NCBI RefSeq assembly: GCF_040869045.1
Contig: NC_090321.1
Location: 33,353,426-33,417,425, forward strand
DNA length: 64,000 nucleotides
DNA from: Eurosta solidaginis
Taxonomy: Eukaryota > Arthropoda > Insecta > Diptera > Tephritidae
Direction of reading: 5' to 3'
Both the position numbers and the translations under genes were made by a program. Below are positions 47,685 to 59,600 of this stretch, piece after piece. Under the pieces are notes generated by a model. It had not been told where the DNA came from, made no database searches, and saw nothing but the letters and a program-made list of their open reading frames with translations. How positions within the stretch are numbered: the first letter of the stretch is position 1; every line of letters begins with the position of its first letter.

Positions 47685-49072
47685 TTTTATACTCAGTTGA
47701 GCAGAGCTCACAGAGTATATTAACTTTGATTGGATAACGGTTGGTTGTACTGGTATAAAGGAATCGAGATAGATATAGACTTCCATATATCAAAATCATC
47801 AGTATCGAAACAAAATTTGATTGAGCCATGTCCGTCCGTCCGTTAACACGATAACTTGAGTAAATTTTGAGGTATCTTGATGAAATTTGGTATGTAGGTT
47901 CCTGGCCACCTCAGATCGCTATTTAAAATGAACTATATGGGACTATAACCACGCCCACTTTTTCGATATCGAAAATTTCGAAAAACAGAAAAAGTGCGAT
48001 AATTTATTACCAAAGATGGATAAAGCGATGAAACTTGGTAGGTGAGTTGAACTTATGACGCAGAATAGAAAATTAGTAAAATTTTGAACAATGGGCGTGG
48101 TACCGCCCACTTTTAAAAAAAATGGTAATGTTAAAGTTTTACAAGCTGTCATTTGGCAGTCGTTGAAGATATCGTGATGAAATTTGGCAATAACGTTACT
48201 CCTATTACTATATGTATGCTTTATAAAAATTAGAAAAATCGTAGTTCTCCGATTCACGCCGACTTTAAAAAAAAAAAAGTTTAACAAAAAATTTAATATC
48301 TTTACAGTATATATGTAAGTAAATTATGTCAACGTTCAACTCCAGTAATGATATGGTGCAACAAAATACAAAAATAAAAGAAAATTTCAAAATGGGCGTG
48401 CCTCCGCCCTTTTTCATTTCATTTGTCTATGATACTTTTAATGCCATAAGTCGAACAAAAATTTACCAATCCTTGTGAAATTTGGTAGGGGCATAGATTC
48501 TATGACGATAACTGTGTTCTGTGAAAAAACGGTGTGAAAAAATCGGTTAAAGCCACGCCCAGTTTTTATACACAGTCGAAAATATCGAAAATTACGAAAA
48601 ATTAAAAAAATGCCATAATTCAATACCAAATACGAAAAAAGGGATGAAACATGGTAATTGGATTTTTTTATTGACGCAAAATATAACTTTAGAAAAAACT
48701 TTGTAAAATTGGTGTGACACCTACCATATTAAGTAGAAGAAAATGAAAAAGTTCTGCAGGGCGAAATCAAAAGCCCCTGGAGTCTTGACAGGAATACTGT
48801 TCGTGGTATTACATATATAAATAAATTTGCGGTACCCGACAGATGATGTTCTGGGTCAACCTGGCCCACATTTTGGTCGATATCTCGAAAACGCTTTCAC
48901 ATATACAACTACCACCACTCCTTTTTAAAAACATCATTGATACCTTTAATTTGATACCCATATCGTAAAAACACATTATAGAGTCACCCCTGGTCCACCT
49001 TTATGGCGATATCTCGAAAAGGCGTCCACCTATAGAACTAAGACCCACTCCCTTTTAAAATACTCATTAATT
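47685..49072 (-). repeat. Non-coding interspersed repeat family A, copy 2 (longest)
   Basis: Reverse-orientation copy. Its 3' end (left) reads in reverse complement as tatactctgtgagctctgct followed by caactgagtata. Its 5' side (right) has two successive versions of a block with ttttaaaagggagtgg and ttcgagatatcg, which the other copies lack or have once. It abuts the second duplicated block at 49072/49073. Confidence 0.85.
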
Positions 49073-50351
49073 TCGGGACTTTTTCAGGACTATTTCGGGG
49101 TCAATTGCGGACCCTGCAGAGATCAATTCTGGATAATTTTCGGGATTCGTCCAGGATCCCGTCAGTGTTATTTTGGCGCTTTTTCGAGATCATTTTGGGA
49201 CCCTTCCGGGATAATTTTTGTATGATTTTCGGGATCCGTCATGGGTTTTGAAATAGTCGGCTATACGGTCTATGTACTTTGTTTTTTTTTCTGATTTACT
49301 CATTTTCTATGCATAATAATTTAATATAACTTGTAAAATATACATTTTACAAAAATAACAAACTTGGTTTTGAAGACAACAAATTAATATAATAATTAAT
49401 CATTTACAAACCAGTAAAACCAAACATAATATTTTCGAGATTGTTTTCTTGATTATTTCGTGCCGTTTCAGGATTATTGTAGGAACATTTTCGGGGCTAT
49501 TTCAAGATTTTCTAGGACTATTTCGGAACCGGTTAGGGACTCTGTTGGAGATATTATCGGGGCTGTTTTGGTACAACCTCATGCCTATTTTCATAATAAT
49601 ATCGTCGAGACTGTTTCGGGACTATCTCCATATATTTCAAGATTGTTTTCGAAAGTATTTCAGGATTGTTTCGGGAATCATATCGGAAGGACTGCTACCG
49701 AGCATTTTTTAGCTATCGCCGGATTCCTTCGCAACTATTTCAAGATCATTTCAAAAAACCAAAATATTTCAGGGGAGTTTATTACTGCGTGCATATCTCC
49801 GCGGCTGCGAATGTTTTGCGATTTATTGGGCCACGTAGGTTGGAGCAGTGTTATTGTTCAAAATTTAGTTCACTGCTACCAACAATGGCTTTCTGGCAGT
49901 ATACAATGGAAACTTTTAGCAGTTTGGAAACTAACTAAGTGTAGCCTTTGTTCTTTTCCGCATTTATTCATTAAAAATACAGTTATAGAATAGAGCAAAA
50001 CATGTTTGATCAGCTAATTAAACAAAAAACAAGTAAGGGTGTCTAAGTTTGTGTGTAACCGAATATTATATACTCAGCGTGAGTTTGAATTGTACAGTTC
50101 CTTTCAGATAAATTATTTTTTCGAATTTTGTTACAATTGATGTTACGGGCGCTACTCACAGGAGGGGCCCCAAGTGGTCCGCAAAGCAGAACTTTCTGGA
50201 TAATTTGAATTTTTATTATAACTGATTTCTAGAAAAAATTTGTTTATGGAAAAAATGTTCTATACTAAAAAATGCATGCATATATCCGGAACACTTGCGC
50301 CAGGTTGTGGAATAATTGAAAGCATATATGTATCTTTTTTTCTCACGTGCA

Positions 50352-51201
50352 ACGTTACTATGGGAATTATTAGAAAATGCATTACCAAAAACTGTCAAAC
50401 GTGAATTTGAAACACGATGGAGCGCCAGAATACAAGCGGTTAGCCTTACTTAGAACAATTAGCAGAGGACACTAATAACACAAGTGACACCAGAAGCGAA
50501 GCTACAGTTCTGTTCCAAAACATACTAAATTTTTGTTTCATAATGTTCATTTCTGGTATGAAATCTAAAGGAGTATTGATCGTGTGCAGCTCAGGTTACA
50601 AGATCCGGGAATGAATTTTAGAGACGCGTTACATGATCTTAAATCATTACCGACTGAACTATCCGAAATTAGAGACACTCTCGTTGAAGAAAAAATAGAA
50701 AAAGCGGAGTCTCTTTGTGAAAAATGGGATATTGATATAGTAAAACGTGTAAGATGGCGCCGCAAAATGCCCGGAGAATCGGCTAGAGATGTTGGTCTTT
50801 CCGCAGAATGTGAAATTTCTAGCGTTATGGAAAGTGTTATCGGTCGTCTCCAACAAGAAATACCTACAAGATTTACACGACTAAATTACCTTTTTTTTAG
50901 ATTTGGATTTCCCTTAGACGTTGGAAATTTGTTAAATAAGGATAGTAATGACTTAGAAAGAAATTGTAAGAACTTGGGTGAATTTTATAATACAGATTAC
51001 GATGGAACAGAACTTTATATCGAAATATGTGACTGCAAAATATCACTTCGCAGTAGAAAAGAAATTGAACCTAAAACTCCGTTAGAATTACTTACTTTTA
51101 CTAAAAAATATTTTGCCTCGGGCACAAGAAAACCTCATTACGCCACTGGTACCCAATTCTATTACGATCCTTTAAATTTTCTTCGAGTTATGGCTCCCTA
51201 A
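50352..51201 (+). pseudogene. hAT-type transposase C-terminal pseudogene, copy 2
   Basis: Same structure and same breaks as at 43737-44586. The 205-residue frame (50584-51201) differs from copy 1 at one residue (VEEKIEKA against VEETIEKA). Sharing the upstream frame breaks shows that the gene was already dead before the block was duplicated. Confidence 0.7.
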
Positions 51202-51499
51202 ACATAGAAAATTGCTTGGTCATAAATGGGCGGTACCTACTAGGCCCATTTTCAAAAATTAAAATGTTTCCCTTTTCCTTGTTATAATTTCGCATTAAAC
51301 ACCATTGATATAAAGTTCTTTTTTGCAAAGATATAGCTTATTTTATTCCTCCACGGCCCTTTAAAAAATCTTTAATGTATATAAAAATGGGCATGGTCCT
51401 TCACCGATTTTGTTAATTTTTCTTCGAAGCATTCTTTGTAGTAAAGGAAACCTCTCTGTCCAATTTTTTATGATAGGTTTAACGGATTTTGATTCATGA

Positions 51500-51799
51500 T
51501 TAATAATATGTGAGCATGAAAAGGTGGCTTAGGACTAAAAAAAAATTTTCCCGTTTTTTCTGGTTTCGATAGTTTTTGAGACGCTCTTTCACGTGGTGAA
51601 AACTAGAAAGTCCTAACTTGCTTAGAAGTGCTATGGAGATGATATTTTCATCCACTTCCACTTGACCTTCAGCTTGAAACAATGCTTGTAGTTCGTCCTC
51701 GTAATTGATACCAACATCATCGAAAGAATCATCATCGTTCTCTTCGTTTTCACAGAAATATGTTTGAAAAACCTCGCTAAATTCTTCTTCGACAGACAT
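51500..51799 (-). other. Unrecognised 99-residue minus-strand open frame, copy 2
   Basis: Differs from the frame at 44885-45184 at two residues (VDEN against VDKN, and RENFF against REHFF). No family recognised. Confidence 0.35.
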
Positions 51800-52299
51800 T
51801 ATTCACAAGCGACACACGTCCTACTCTGTCAGCATTGCTTTTAAATCTGAGCACTCACACGATTTTTTTTCGGTCAGAAACTGGTTTGTGCTTTGCATTG
51901 AAAAAAACATCGCTGTTTACATATATACACACACGAACTTATCTCATTTATGCTCTTTTGCCTTTTTTGGTTGCCTTTTGGGCATGACTGTTCATAATGC
52001 AAAAGAAAAACTACTAAGAAACTGAAGAAATGCATTGTCTATCTTTAACAGCTGTTTCTCGGAATTCTTTTTTGAGTCATAAGCCACCTTTTCGTAGGCC
52101 GGGTCACATATTTGTAAAATTCATTCTATCACAAGTGGGCGATGCCACACCGATTTAACCCAGATATGCCGACGGACCTCCTGGTGAATCAATTTCCACA
52201 ATATTTTTTAATACCGTTCTTTTAATATAAAATATTACAGAAATTAAGATAAATTAAAAAAAAAAATATTTTTTAAACGATTTTGTAGGGTATATAAGT

Positions 52300-52738
52300 T
52301 AAGGAGCCCAAGGACTAGGGCTCCAAAAAGTTAAAGTTGGGGGCCGCCCCGCGGCCCCATTGCAACCTGAAAAGATCCAAATAAAAATAGGTTTTTCCGC
52401 TTAACAATATTTACCATTTATTTCCGTTCAATGTCAAAAACAGACTGACTTTATCATTAACTTAAACTAAGCTCTAAGCTTCTACATTAATCTAAGTGAT
52501 TTCATAATTGCTGACACTGCACTTCCCACGGTTGGCCAAAATAATATTTTATCGCTTGGGTGGCGAATCACACGGCTTGCATTTTGTCCGCATATCATCG
52601 CTTACGCTGCAGTTCCCATGGATTGCATTTTGTCTACTTACGCAATATGATATCGGATCGTTGGCTTTGCTTGTGTTTGTTGAAGTGTGGTGTCAGCACA
52701 TTCTTACAATTAAGTGTGTCTGCCCCCTTGTTAAGTAC
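52300..52738 (-). mobile_element. Errantivirus-type LTR (3' LTR of the env element)
   Basis: On the minus strand the env stop codon is directly followed by the purine tract aaaggggggg (about 52739-52748), then by the LTR starting near tacttaacaaggggg and ending ggctccttaact at about 52300. Ends related to (a)cttaac / ttaact and a purine tract next to env are usual for gypsy-type errantiviruses. Only this LTR is present. The exact LTR ends are uncertain by a few bases. Confidence 0.65.
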
Positions 52739-52745
52739 CCCCCCT

Positions 52746-54293
52746 TTAAACATCTGCGTCCCGCAGATGAGCTCCTTTTTCAGAAGGATCCTTTGCATGG
52801 CTTGGCTGGTCCTGATCTGTGGTCTGATTTAGTCTAGGAAAGTTGATTGTAGTAGTGAGTTTTCTCCAGATAATGTAGCATACGGCTGCTAGAACGGCCA
52901 AGGCAAGGGCGTCAAAAATTAGCGAAAAGTGAAAATTATTGCCAAGTTTAAGCTGATTAATATTTTCCATGCTCAGGCCGTGAATGTAGTTAAGGTTCAA
53001 TTTTAGTCCTTCGCTCGTGATGTTTACCAAGGGCGGTGGCAGGGCCTGCGCTGTGCGTACTGATCTGCTGGTGAATGTTTGATTTCCCACCGTGACTGTT
53101 TCGTTGTTCAAAATAATGACGTACGTTCCATTTAGGGTTGTGGAGTAGTTCTTCCCTTGTAATAGGCCTTCAAAGTTTGTAACAAATATTGTTGAGTCTG
53201 TGATCATCTCGACGGTTTTGGTGTTGTCTGGTTCAAAGCGACATTTGGCATCGCCACCTTTAACTAGCCTAGCTAGGCACCCGTTTTCCCGTAGTTTAGT
53301 CAGGGATTTGGTAGAGCAAATTGTTGTGTTGCTGATCGAAGGGCAATCCTCGGTCACCCCGAACGTTTCAACTTCGTTTATTAGCATTTTTTTATAGCTG
53401 AGGTCAACGTGTTGTCCTTTTATAACAGCGGCCCGTGTTATTAGGAGTCGGTAGCCATCTGGTTTTACCTTTGGCATTGAGAGTACGTACAAAAGTGTGC
53501 TACCGTTTGAATACACGGAGGCCGACCCGTACTCTATGGCTTCAATGGTGTTCTGATATGGTAGGGAATCTTCCTCCATTATGAGCCTTCCAATCTCGTC
53601 TCGATCAAGAAGATTTGTGTTGATTACGCCAGATTTCGCCATTTGGCACGCTTGGACGACTTCTGACACCTGTTCCTTCAAGATAAGGACTTTGCTTAGG
53701 TCAAGTAGTTCGATATTCTCCTCGCTAATGTTTTTGCTTATAGCGTTAATGTGGAGCATCGCTTCGTTTGCTTTCGTGATTGCCTCGCGGGTACCGTTGA
53801 ATAGTTTTTCGTTGACCCGGTACTGGTGATTGTTGTTTATTATCACGTCATTCATGCTTCGAAGAATATAGTCCCAATCCGCTGAATCTGGAGACCCAGC
53901 TATCCACTTCCATGCTGAACCAATCCAGTCAATGGAACGTACCCTTCGTGATTTGCTTATTTGTAGTTCGTCGAGACGCAGCTTAGTTTGATTTAGGTGG
54001 AATTGTAGCACAGTCCGCACAGCCCTGCTTGTAATATCGTGCTCTGTTGACTCCATCAATTTGACCAAAGCCGTGTTGAAGTAGTTTAGGTCGACCACAT
54101 GGACTAAACTGAAGTGTCCGTTCAGGATCCAACCACGCCCGTGCTCAATAGTTACTAGTGGGGAGCCATAATTGTAGATGTTGAGGCCGTACACGCCAGA
54201 TATTAAAAATAAACTGTGTTCCATTATGGAGAGAAAAAAAAAACTCATTAGTGTTGGTAAGATTAGTATTGACCATTTTTTGTTTTTAGGCAC
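52746..54293 (-). CDS. Errantivirus-type envelope protein (insect endogenous retrovirus)
   Basis: An uninterrupted 515-residue frame. It has an N-terminal hydrophobic segment (residues about 8-32), an arginine-rich cleavage site of the furin type ending at about residue 119 (SRRVR), and a following IDWIGSAWKW stretch typical of gypsy/17.6-type env and related to the baculovirus F fusion protein family. There are several N-glycosylation sequons in the ectodomain and one transmembrane segment at about 458-475 (FDALALAVLAAVCYIIW), followed by a cytoplasmic tail of about 40 residues. In the family, env is a membrane fusion glycoprotein made from a spliced mRNA. No gag or pol is found upstream, so this is a fragment of an insect endogenous retrovirus with env and one LTR. 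The frame has no stops, so the insertion is young or env has been kept. Confidence 0.88.
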   Translation of the reverse strand: MPKNKKWSILILPTLMSFFFLSIMEHSLFLISGVYGLNIYNYGSPLVTIEHGRGWILNGHFSLVHVVDLNYFNTALVKLMESTEHDITSRAVRTVLQFHLNQTKLRLDELQISKSRRVRSIDWIGSAWKWIAGSPDSADWDYILRSMNDVIINNNHQYRVNEKLFNGTREAITKANEAMLHINAISKNISEENIELLDLSKVLILKEQVSEVVQACQMAKSGVINTNLLDRDEIGRLIMEEDSLPYQNTIEAIEYGSASVYSNGSTLLYVLSMPKVKPDGYRLLITRAAVIKGQHVDLSYKKMLINEVETFGVTEDCPSISNTTICSTKSLTKLRENGCLARLVKGGDAKCRFEPDNTKTVEMITDSTIFVTNFEGLLQGKNYSTTLNGTYVIILNNETVTVGNQTFTSRSVRTAQALPPPLVNITSEGLKLNLNYIHGLSMENINQLKLGNNFHFSLIFDALALAVLAAVCYIIWRKLTTTINFPRLNQTTDQDQPSHAKDPSEKGAHLRDADV

Positions 54294-54696
54294 TTTTATT
54301 ATTTATCCCAGGGACGGTGAACTAATAATAAATGGTTACATAATGTAAATCTTGTTTTCTTTTTTATTTTTTCCTTTTATTATTATTATTTAAAGAACAT
54401 TCTATTGTATAATAAAAAAATCTTTCCACACTAAGGGAAGAGTTAAAAAAAATTAAATTTTTTGTGTGCTTTTTTGAATTTTATTATTTTATTTATGTGT
54501 TTTTTGTTGCGTTTAAATGTATTCCTATATCCTACCACCGTCCCCGGCTACCCATCGTGGTACTTGGAAGGTCCACAGGATCCGAGAGCATGGATATGAA
54601 AGGGAGGTAGTTTGTAATTCTTTACTTTTGTTTGAAAGGTAGCGTTAAAGGCTACTACCCTTGGATCCTGCCGCCTTACAAAAACTCGTGGTAATT
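54294..54696. other. Region upstream of env, unassigned
   Basis: An AT-rich stretch followed at 54540-54690 by more balanced sequence. On the minus strand one frame is open for about 50 codons (54550-54690) and could be a remnant of the upstream part of the retroelement, but no known motif is seen. The junction with family A is at about 54697. Confidence 0.35.
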
Positions 54697-55752
54697 ATGG
54701 CATTTTTTTCGTTTTTGGTAATTTTCGATATCGGAAAAGTGGGCGTGGTCATAGTCGGATTTCGGCCATTTTTTATACTAATACAAAGTTAGTTCAGATA
54801 AGTACGTGAACTGAGTTATCGTGTTAACGGCCGAGCGGAAGGACAGACGGTCGACCGTGTATAAAAACTGGGCGTGGCTTCAACCGATTTCGCCCTTTTT
54901 CACAGAAATAAGTTATTGTCCCAGAATCTAAGCCCCTACCAAATTTCACAAGGATTGGTAAATTTTTATTCGACTTATGGCATTAAAAGTATCCTAGACA
55001 AATTAAATGAAAAAGGGCGGAACCACGCCCATTTTGAAATTTTCTTTTATTTTTGCATTTTGTTGCACTATATCATTACTGGAGTTGAATGTTGACATAA
55101 TTTACTTATATACTGTAAAGATATTAAATTTTTTGTTAAAATTTGACTTTAAACAAATTTTTTTTTTTTTAAAGTGGGCGTGGTCCTTCTCCGATTTTGC
55201 TAGTTTTTATTAAGCGTACATATAGTAATAGGAGTAACGTTCCTGCCAAATTTCATCATGATATCTTCAACGACTGCCAAATTACAGCATGCAAAAGTTT
55301 TAAATTACCTTCTTTTAAAAGTGGGCGGTGCCACGCCCATTGTCCAAAATTTTACTAATTTTCTATTCAGCGTCATCAGTTCAACTCGCCTACCAAGTTT
55401 CATCGCTTTATCCGTCTTTGGTAATGAATTATCGCACTTTTTCGGTTTTTCGAAATTTTCGATATCGAAAAAGTGGGTTATAGTCCGATATTGTTCATTT
55501 TAAATAGCGATCTGAGATGAGTGCTCAGGAACCTACATACCAAATTTCATCAAGATACCTCAAAACTTACTCAAGTTATCGTGTTAACGGACAGACGGAC
55601 GGACGGGCATGGCTCAATCAAATTTTTTTTCGATCCTGATGATTTTGATATATGGAAGTCTATATCTATCTCGATTCCTTTATACCTGTACAACCAACCG
55701 TTATCCAATCAAAGTTAATATACTCTGTGAGCTCTGCTCAACTGAGTATAAT
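54697..55752 (+). repeat. Non-coding interspersed repeat family A, copy 3 (5'-truncated)
   Basis: It starts within the family at attatggcatttttttcg and runs to the full 3' end tatactctgtgagctctgct followed by caactgagtata. The last 32 bp contain a 7-bp inverted repeat, tatactc (55719-55725) and gagtata (55744-55750). The 5' part seen in copies 1 and 2 is missing. Confidence 0.85.
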
Positions 55753-55859
55753 TATATGTAAAGAAAAAAAATTGTTTTTGGATATTATGTTTTCTTTTTT
55801 TATACTTAAAAAATTGAACAGCGGCAACCCTTGGGATGTGTGTCGTCATCGCCCGGCGG

Positions 55860-55885
55860 CGACGATAGAAATAAATCTATCGTCG
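55860..55885. repeat. Perfect 9-bp stem hairpin
   Basis: cgacgatag (55860-55868) and ctatcgtcg (55877-55885) with an 8-nt loop aaataaat. It lies in an unassigned, locally GC-rich patch between family A and the hAT-type MITE. Its function is unknown. Confidence 0.6.
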
Positions 55886-56332
55886 CAAAATGACGTCGCG
55901 TAAATTTCGCTCTTGGCGTTCATCGTGTTCACCTTCATGTAATTATGGGGATTCTATTTTTGACAATCCGATGTTCGTCGCGTTTATTTCGCGGCTTCAT
56001 GGCATTGTGTTTCAAGCAGGGAAGCACCTTAACGTTAAGCTAATCGTTTATCAAAAAATTTCCACCGTTTCCGTTGAAACACTTCGAAATATTATCGATA
56101 AAGAAATTATCAAGATAAATTGGATTTCGTTTTTAACCGAAACGAAAAGCTTTCGTTAACGTTAAAAACGTTAACAAAAATGTGATACTTTATGTTTGAA
56201 TTGTGCTGGCAATGCTATAGCCATGGTGAAGCCGTAAGGTGGTAACAGCGAGCGGACATACACACAAACTCCATGTAATTTGTTTGTGTAATTCGTTGGT
56301 GCTAATGTCAAAAATACTGTGAGAAATGTTCG

Positions 56333-56542
56333 TGTTTGCGCCTAATTGGCACCTCTATATGTAATCATATCAAACGTCAATTAGTGGCATTGGCAGCACT
56401 GACTCTCAGCTGTCAATGGCTACTTCCGTTTATCTTAAAGTAATTAAACAAAGAAAAACAAGTGGAAGTGTTTTTTTATAATCGACTATAATCCTCGCGT
56501 AAGTAGACCTTACAACCCGCAACCCGCATTTTAACGCTAACA
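56333..56542 (+). repeat. BEL/Pao 5' LTR (210 bp)
   Basis: Begins tgtttgcgcctaattggc and ends cgcattttaacgctaaca. It is preceded by gttcg and followed by ttttggtccatcaaccctga, the likely primer-binding region; the tRNA was not assigned. Confidence 0.92.
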
Positions 56543-56637
56543 TTTTGGTCCATCAACCCTGATCGCGCAATATTTCCGCAAAATACAGTCCACATCGCTT
56601 TAATTTTATAAGTTTCATAAAAACCCGCAAATAAAAA

Positions 56638-59600
56638 ATGTCGTCGTTGAAAGTTCGCGATTCTGCTTTAAATACATTAAAGCGTCATTTGCAATCGAGC
56701 AAAGCCGATTCGCTTGCGGTCGATGCAGAGGCTGCAACCACATATTTGCAATTGCTAGAGGAGCAGTGGGAACGTTTCTGCAAAGCACAAGAAGAAGTGG
56801 AGGTTTCGTGTGGCGACGAAAACACAGCAGTAGAAGAGCAGGCACAAATTCAAGGTGAGGAGTGGTATTTGATCGCTAAATCAAATTTTAAGCGCATTCT
56901 TGCGCCACAAAAGCAACCAACTCCTACAGTAACTCCGACTACACCTGCACGCATGCCGCTACCGAAGCTGCAGTTACCATCCTTTAGTGGCGATCCAACA
57001 AAATGGATCACTTTTCATGACGCATTCTGTTCACTAGTGCATTCCAATGCAAGTTTGTCGGACGGACAGAAGTTGCAATACTTGCGCAATTGTTTAAATG
57101 GTGAAGCATTGGAATTAGTTAGTAGTTTTGCTGTAAGCGACAGCAACTACAGTGAAGCTTGGGATATGCTGACAGCACGCTATAAAGTTATGCGTATCAT
57201 AGTGGACAGCCATATAAAAGCATTATCATCGATCGAAAAGGCATCGAAAGACTTCGCAAAAGCAATTAAACACGTTTTAAATTTAACATTGCAGCACGTT
57301 GGTACGCTATGTGCCCTCAAACGCCCGGTTGAATTTTGGGACGACTGGCTTGTCCATTTGACTGTTTCGAAATTAGCCTATGAAACGCGAAAACAGTGGG
57401 AATTACCGCTTGTAGCCGACGATGTGCCATCGTTTACATCGCTTCGTGATTTTTTGGAAACGCGAGCCCGCTCTTTGGAGATGGTGCCCGCTGCCGCAAA
57501 CGCACGTACAACTGCAAAGAACGTTTTGCATACAACGCTTCTTCATGCTGATCTCAATACAAACGAGGCAGCTCCTGCTATGCAAAATGCCGTCCAAAAC
57601 AACGTAACGTCGCACTACGCCGATGCTGAACGCGTAGTATTACTAGCTACTGCTGACATTTTATTGCAAGATAACTCTGGCCGCTGGCAGCCAGCCAGGG
57701 CACTGTTCGACAACGGCTCACATGCTTCGTTCATCACGGAGCCCTGCGTTCAACGACTTCGCTTATCACGAAATACGTCATCAGCTTGCGTCACGGGTAT
57801 TGGTTCCGTACAAGGAGGTCGCACAAAGGGTGAGGTCAAGTTATCCATAGCGCCAAAGTCACTAAACTCTAAATTGCACGTGAGTACGCTTATTTTATCT
57901 AAAATTACTAACGACCTACCAACAAACGCCTTGTCCGAATCACGGTGGCCGCATGTCAGTGGCTTACCGCTTGCTGACCCTAACTATTTCAAGCCTGGTC
58001 CGATAGATGTCTTGATTGGCATGGACGAAATGGACAAGTTTTTACTCGACGGCCTAAAAAAGGGTGAAAATGACACTCCGATGGCACAGAACACCGTGTT
58101 TGGGTGGGTGCTGTTTGGCAACGCGACTCCCTCACAAATAAAACCCCGGGTAATCTCAACGCATTATTGTAATACGCAACTAACTGACCTCCTCGCTAAG
58201 TTTTGGGAGCTGGAAGAGCTACCACCTAGGAAGGGTCATATGGAGCTAGCTACTCCAACAACGCAAACCGCATACTATATGCCACATCACGCAGTGATAA
58301 AAGAAACAAGTTCCACTACTAAGTTTAGAGTCGTATTCAACGCGTCAATGAAGACGTCGTCAGGGCACTCGTTAAACGAGGCGCTAATGGTTGGTCCTCA
58401 GTTCCAATAATATCTCTTCCTGATTTTAGTCCGCTTCCGCACCCATCGCTATGGTATAATTGCGGACATCGAGAAAATGTATCGACAGGTCTACGTCGAT
58501 AAACGGGACGTCGACTATCAACGCATTGTATGGCGTGAGCATTCATCGCAGCCAATACGCGACTATCGTCTATTAAGGGTTACCTATGGGGTAGCATCCG
58601 CTTCTCATCTCGCTGTCAAATCGTTGTATCGCGCGGCACAACAAGCTGGCGCGTTATATCAAAATATCGCAAATATCGTTACGTCAGATTTTTACATGGA
58701 TGACTTGCTCTCCGGCTCCGACTCTTTCCAAGAACTGAAAGCGCTTCAACGTAACATCTCACACGTCTTATCTCAGTGTGGATTCGAGCTCCGGAAGTGG
58801 GCAACAAATTGCAAGCCATTGAGACAACAGATGCCGCATGCGTCTACACAGGTGTCCCATCTCTTGTCTGATGGAAGCGATATCCGAACTCTAGGATGTA
58901 TTTGGCACACGGATACCGACTCTTTTGCGATAGCCTTCAACATAGAGCCACTCCAGTGCGAATTAACAAAACGCATTTTTCTCTCCGATACCAGCAAAAT
59001 TTTCGACCCTCTCGGCCTCATATCTCCATGCACCATTCGCTCAAAAATTTGGTTGCAAAGAATTTGGCGTTGTAATGCCGATTGGGATGAGTTAGTTCCG
59101 CCTGAGATAGCTACAGATTGGTTAACGCATAGAAAAGAGCTGGCCATGCTTTCATCGCTGAAGCTAAATCGCTGGCTTGGTACTAGTCCGAACGCCGACA
59201 CAGAGTTCCATGTTTTCACTGACGCATCAGAGGCTGCCTATGCAGCCGCTATCTACTGCCGCACTCAGTCATCGGACGACGAGATAAACGTCGTGCTCAT
59301 TGCTGTGAAAACCAAAATAGCTCCGCTAAAAACAACTTCGTTACCTCGTCTGGAACTCTGCGCAGCCCATCTAGGCGCTAAACTCGTCCGCCTAATTCAA
59401 CAAAGTTTTGGTCACAAACTTGAAAAGCTGTACGCGTGGTCAGACTCAACGATAGTGTTGGCATGGCTGCAATCAAATCCAAATCGTTGGGCAACGTTCA
59501 TTGCAAATCGTGTAGCCGATGTACAAGAAGTCTTGCCGTTATCGCATTGGAGACACGTCATATCAGAGCATAACCCTGCAGATTGCGCTTCTCGGGGTCT

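Larger units (their letters stand above)
49073..52295. repeat. Duplicated 3.2-kb block, copy 2
   Basis: Direct-orientation copy of 42366-45678. On the left it starts sharply in the middle of the cgggac tract, next to family A. On the right it stops inside the piggyBac-like MITE at aacgattttgtagggtatat, where the errantivirus LTR begins. The retroelement therefore inserted into, or deleted through, this copy. Confidence 0.9.

Noticed and set aside
54550..54690. Possible pol or spliced leader exon upstream of env
   Set aside because: Open for about 50 codons only and without recognisable integrase motifs or a convincing donor site.
55890..56159. 89-residue plus-strand open frame
   Set aside because: It crosses the boundary of the hAT-type MITE at 56017 and has no recognised domain.
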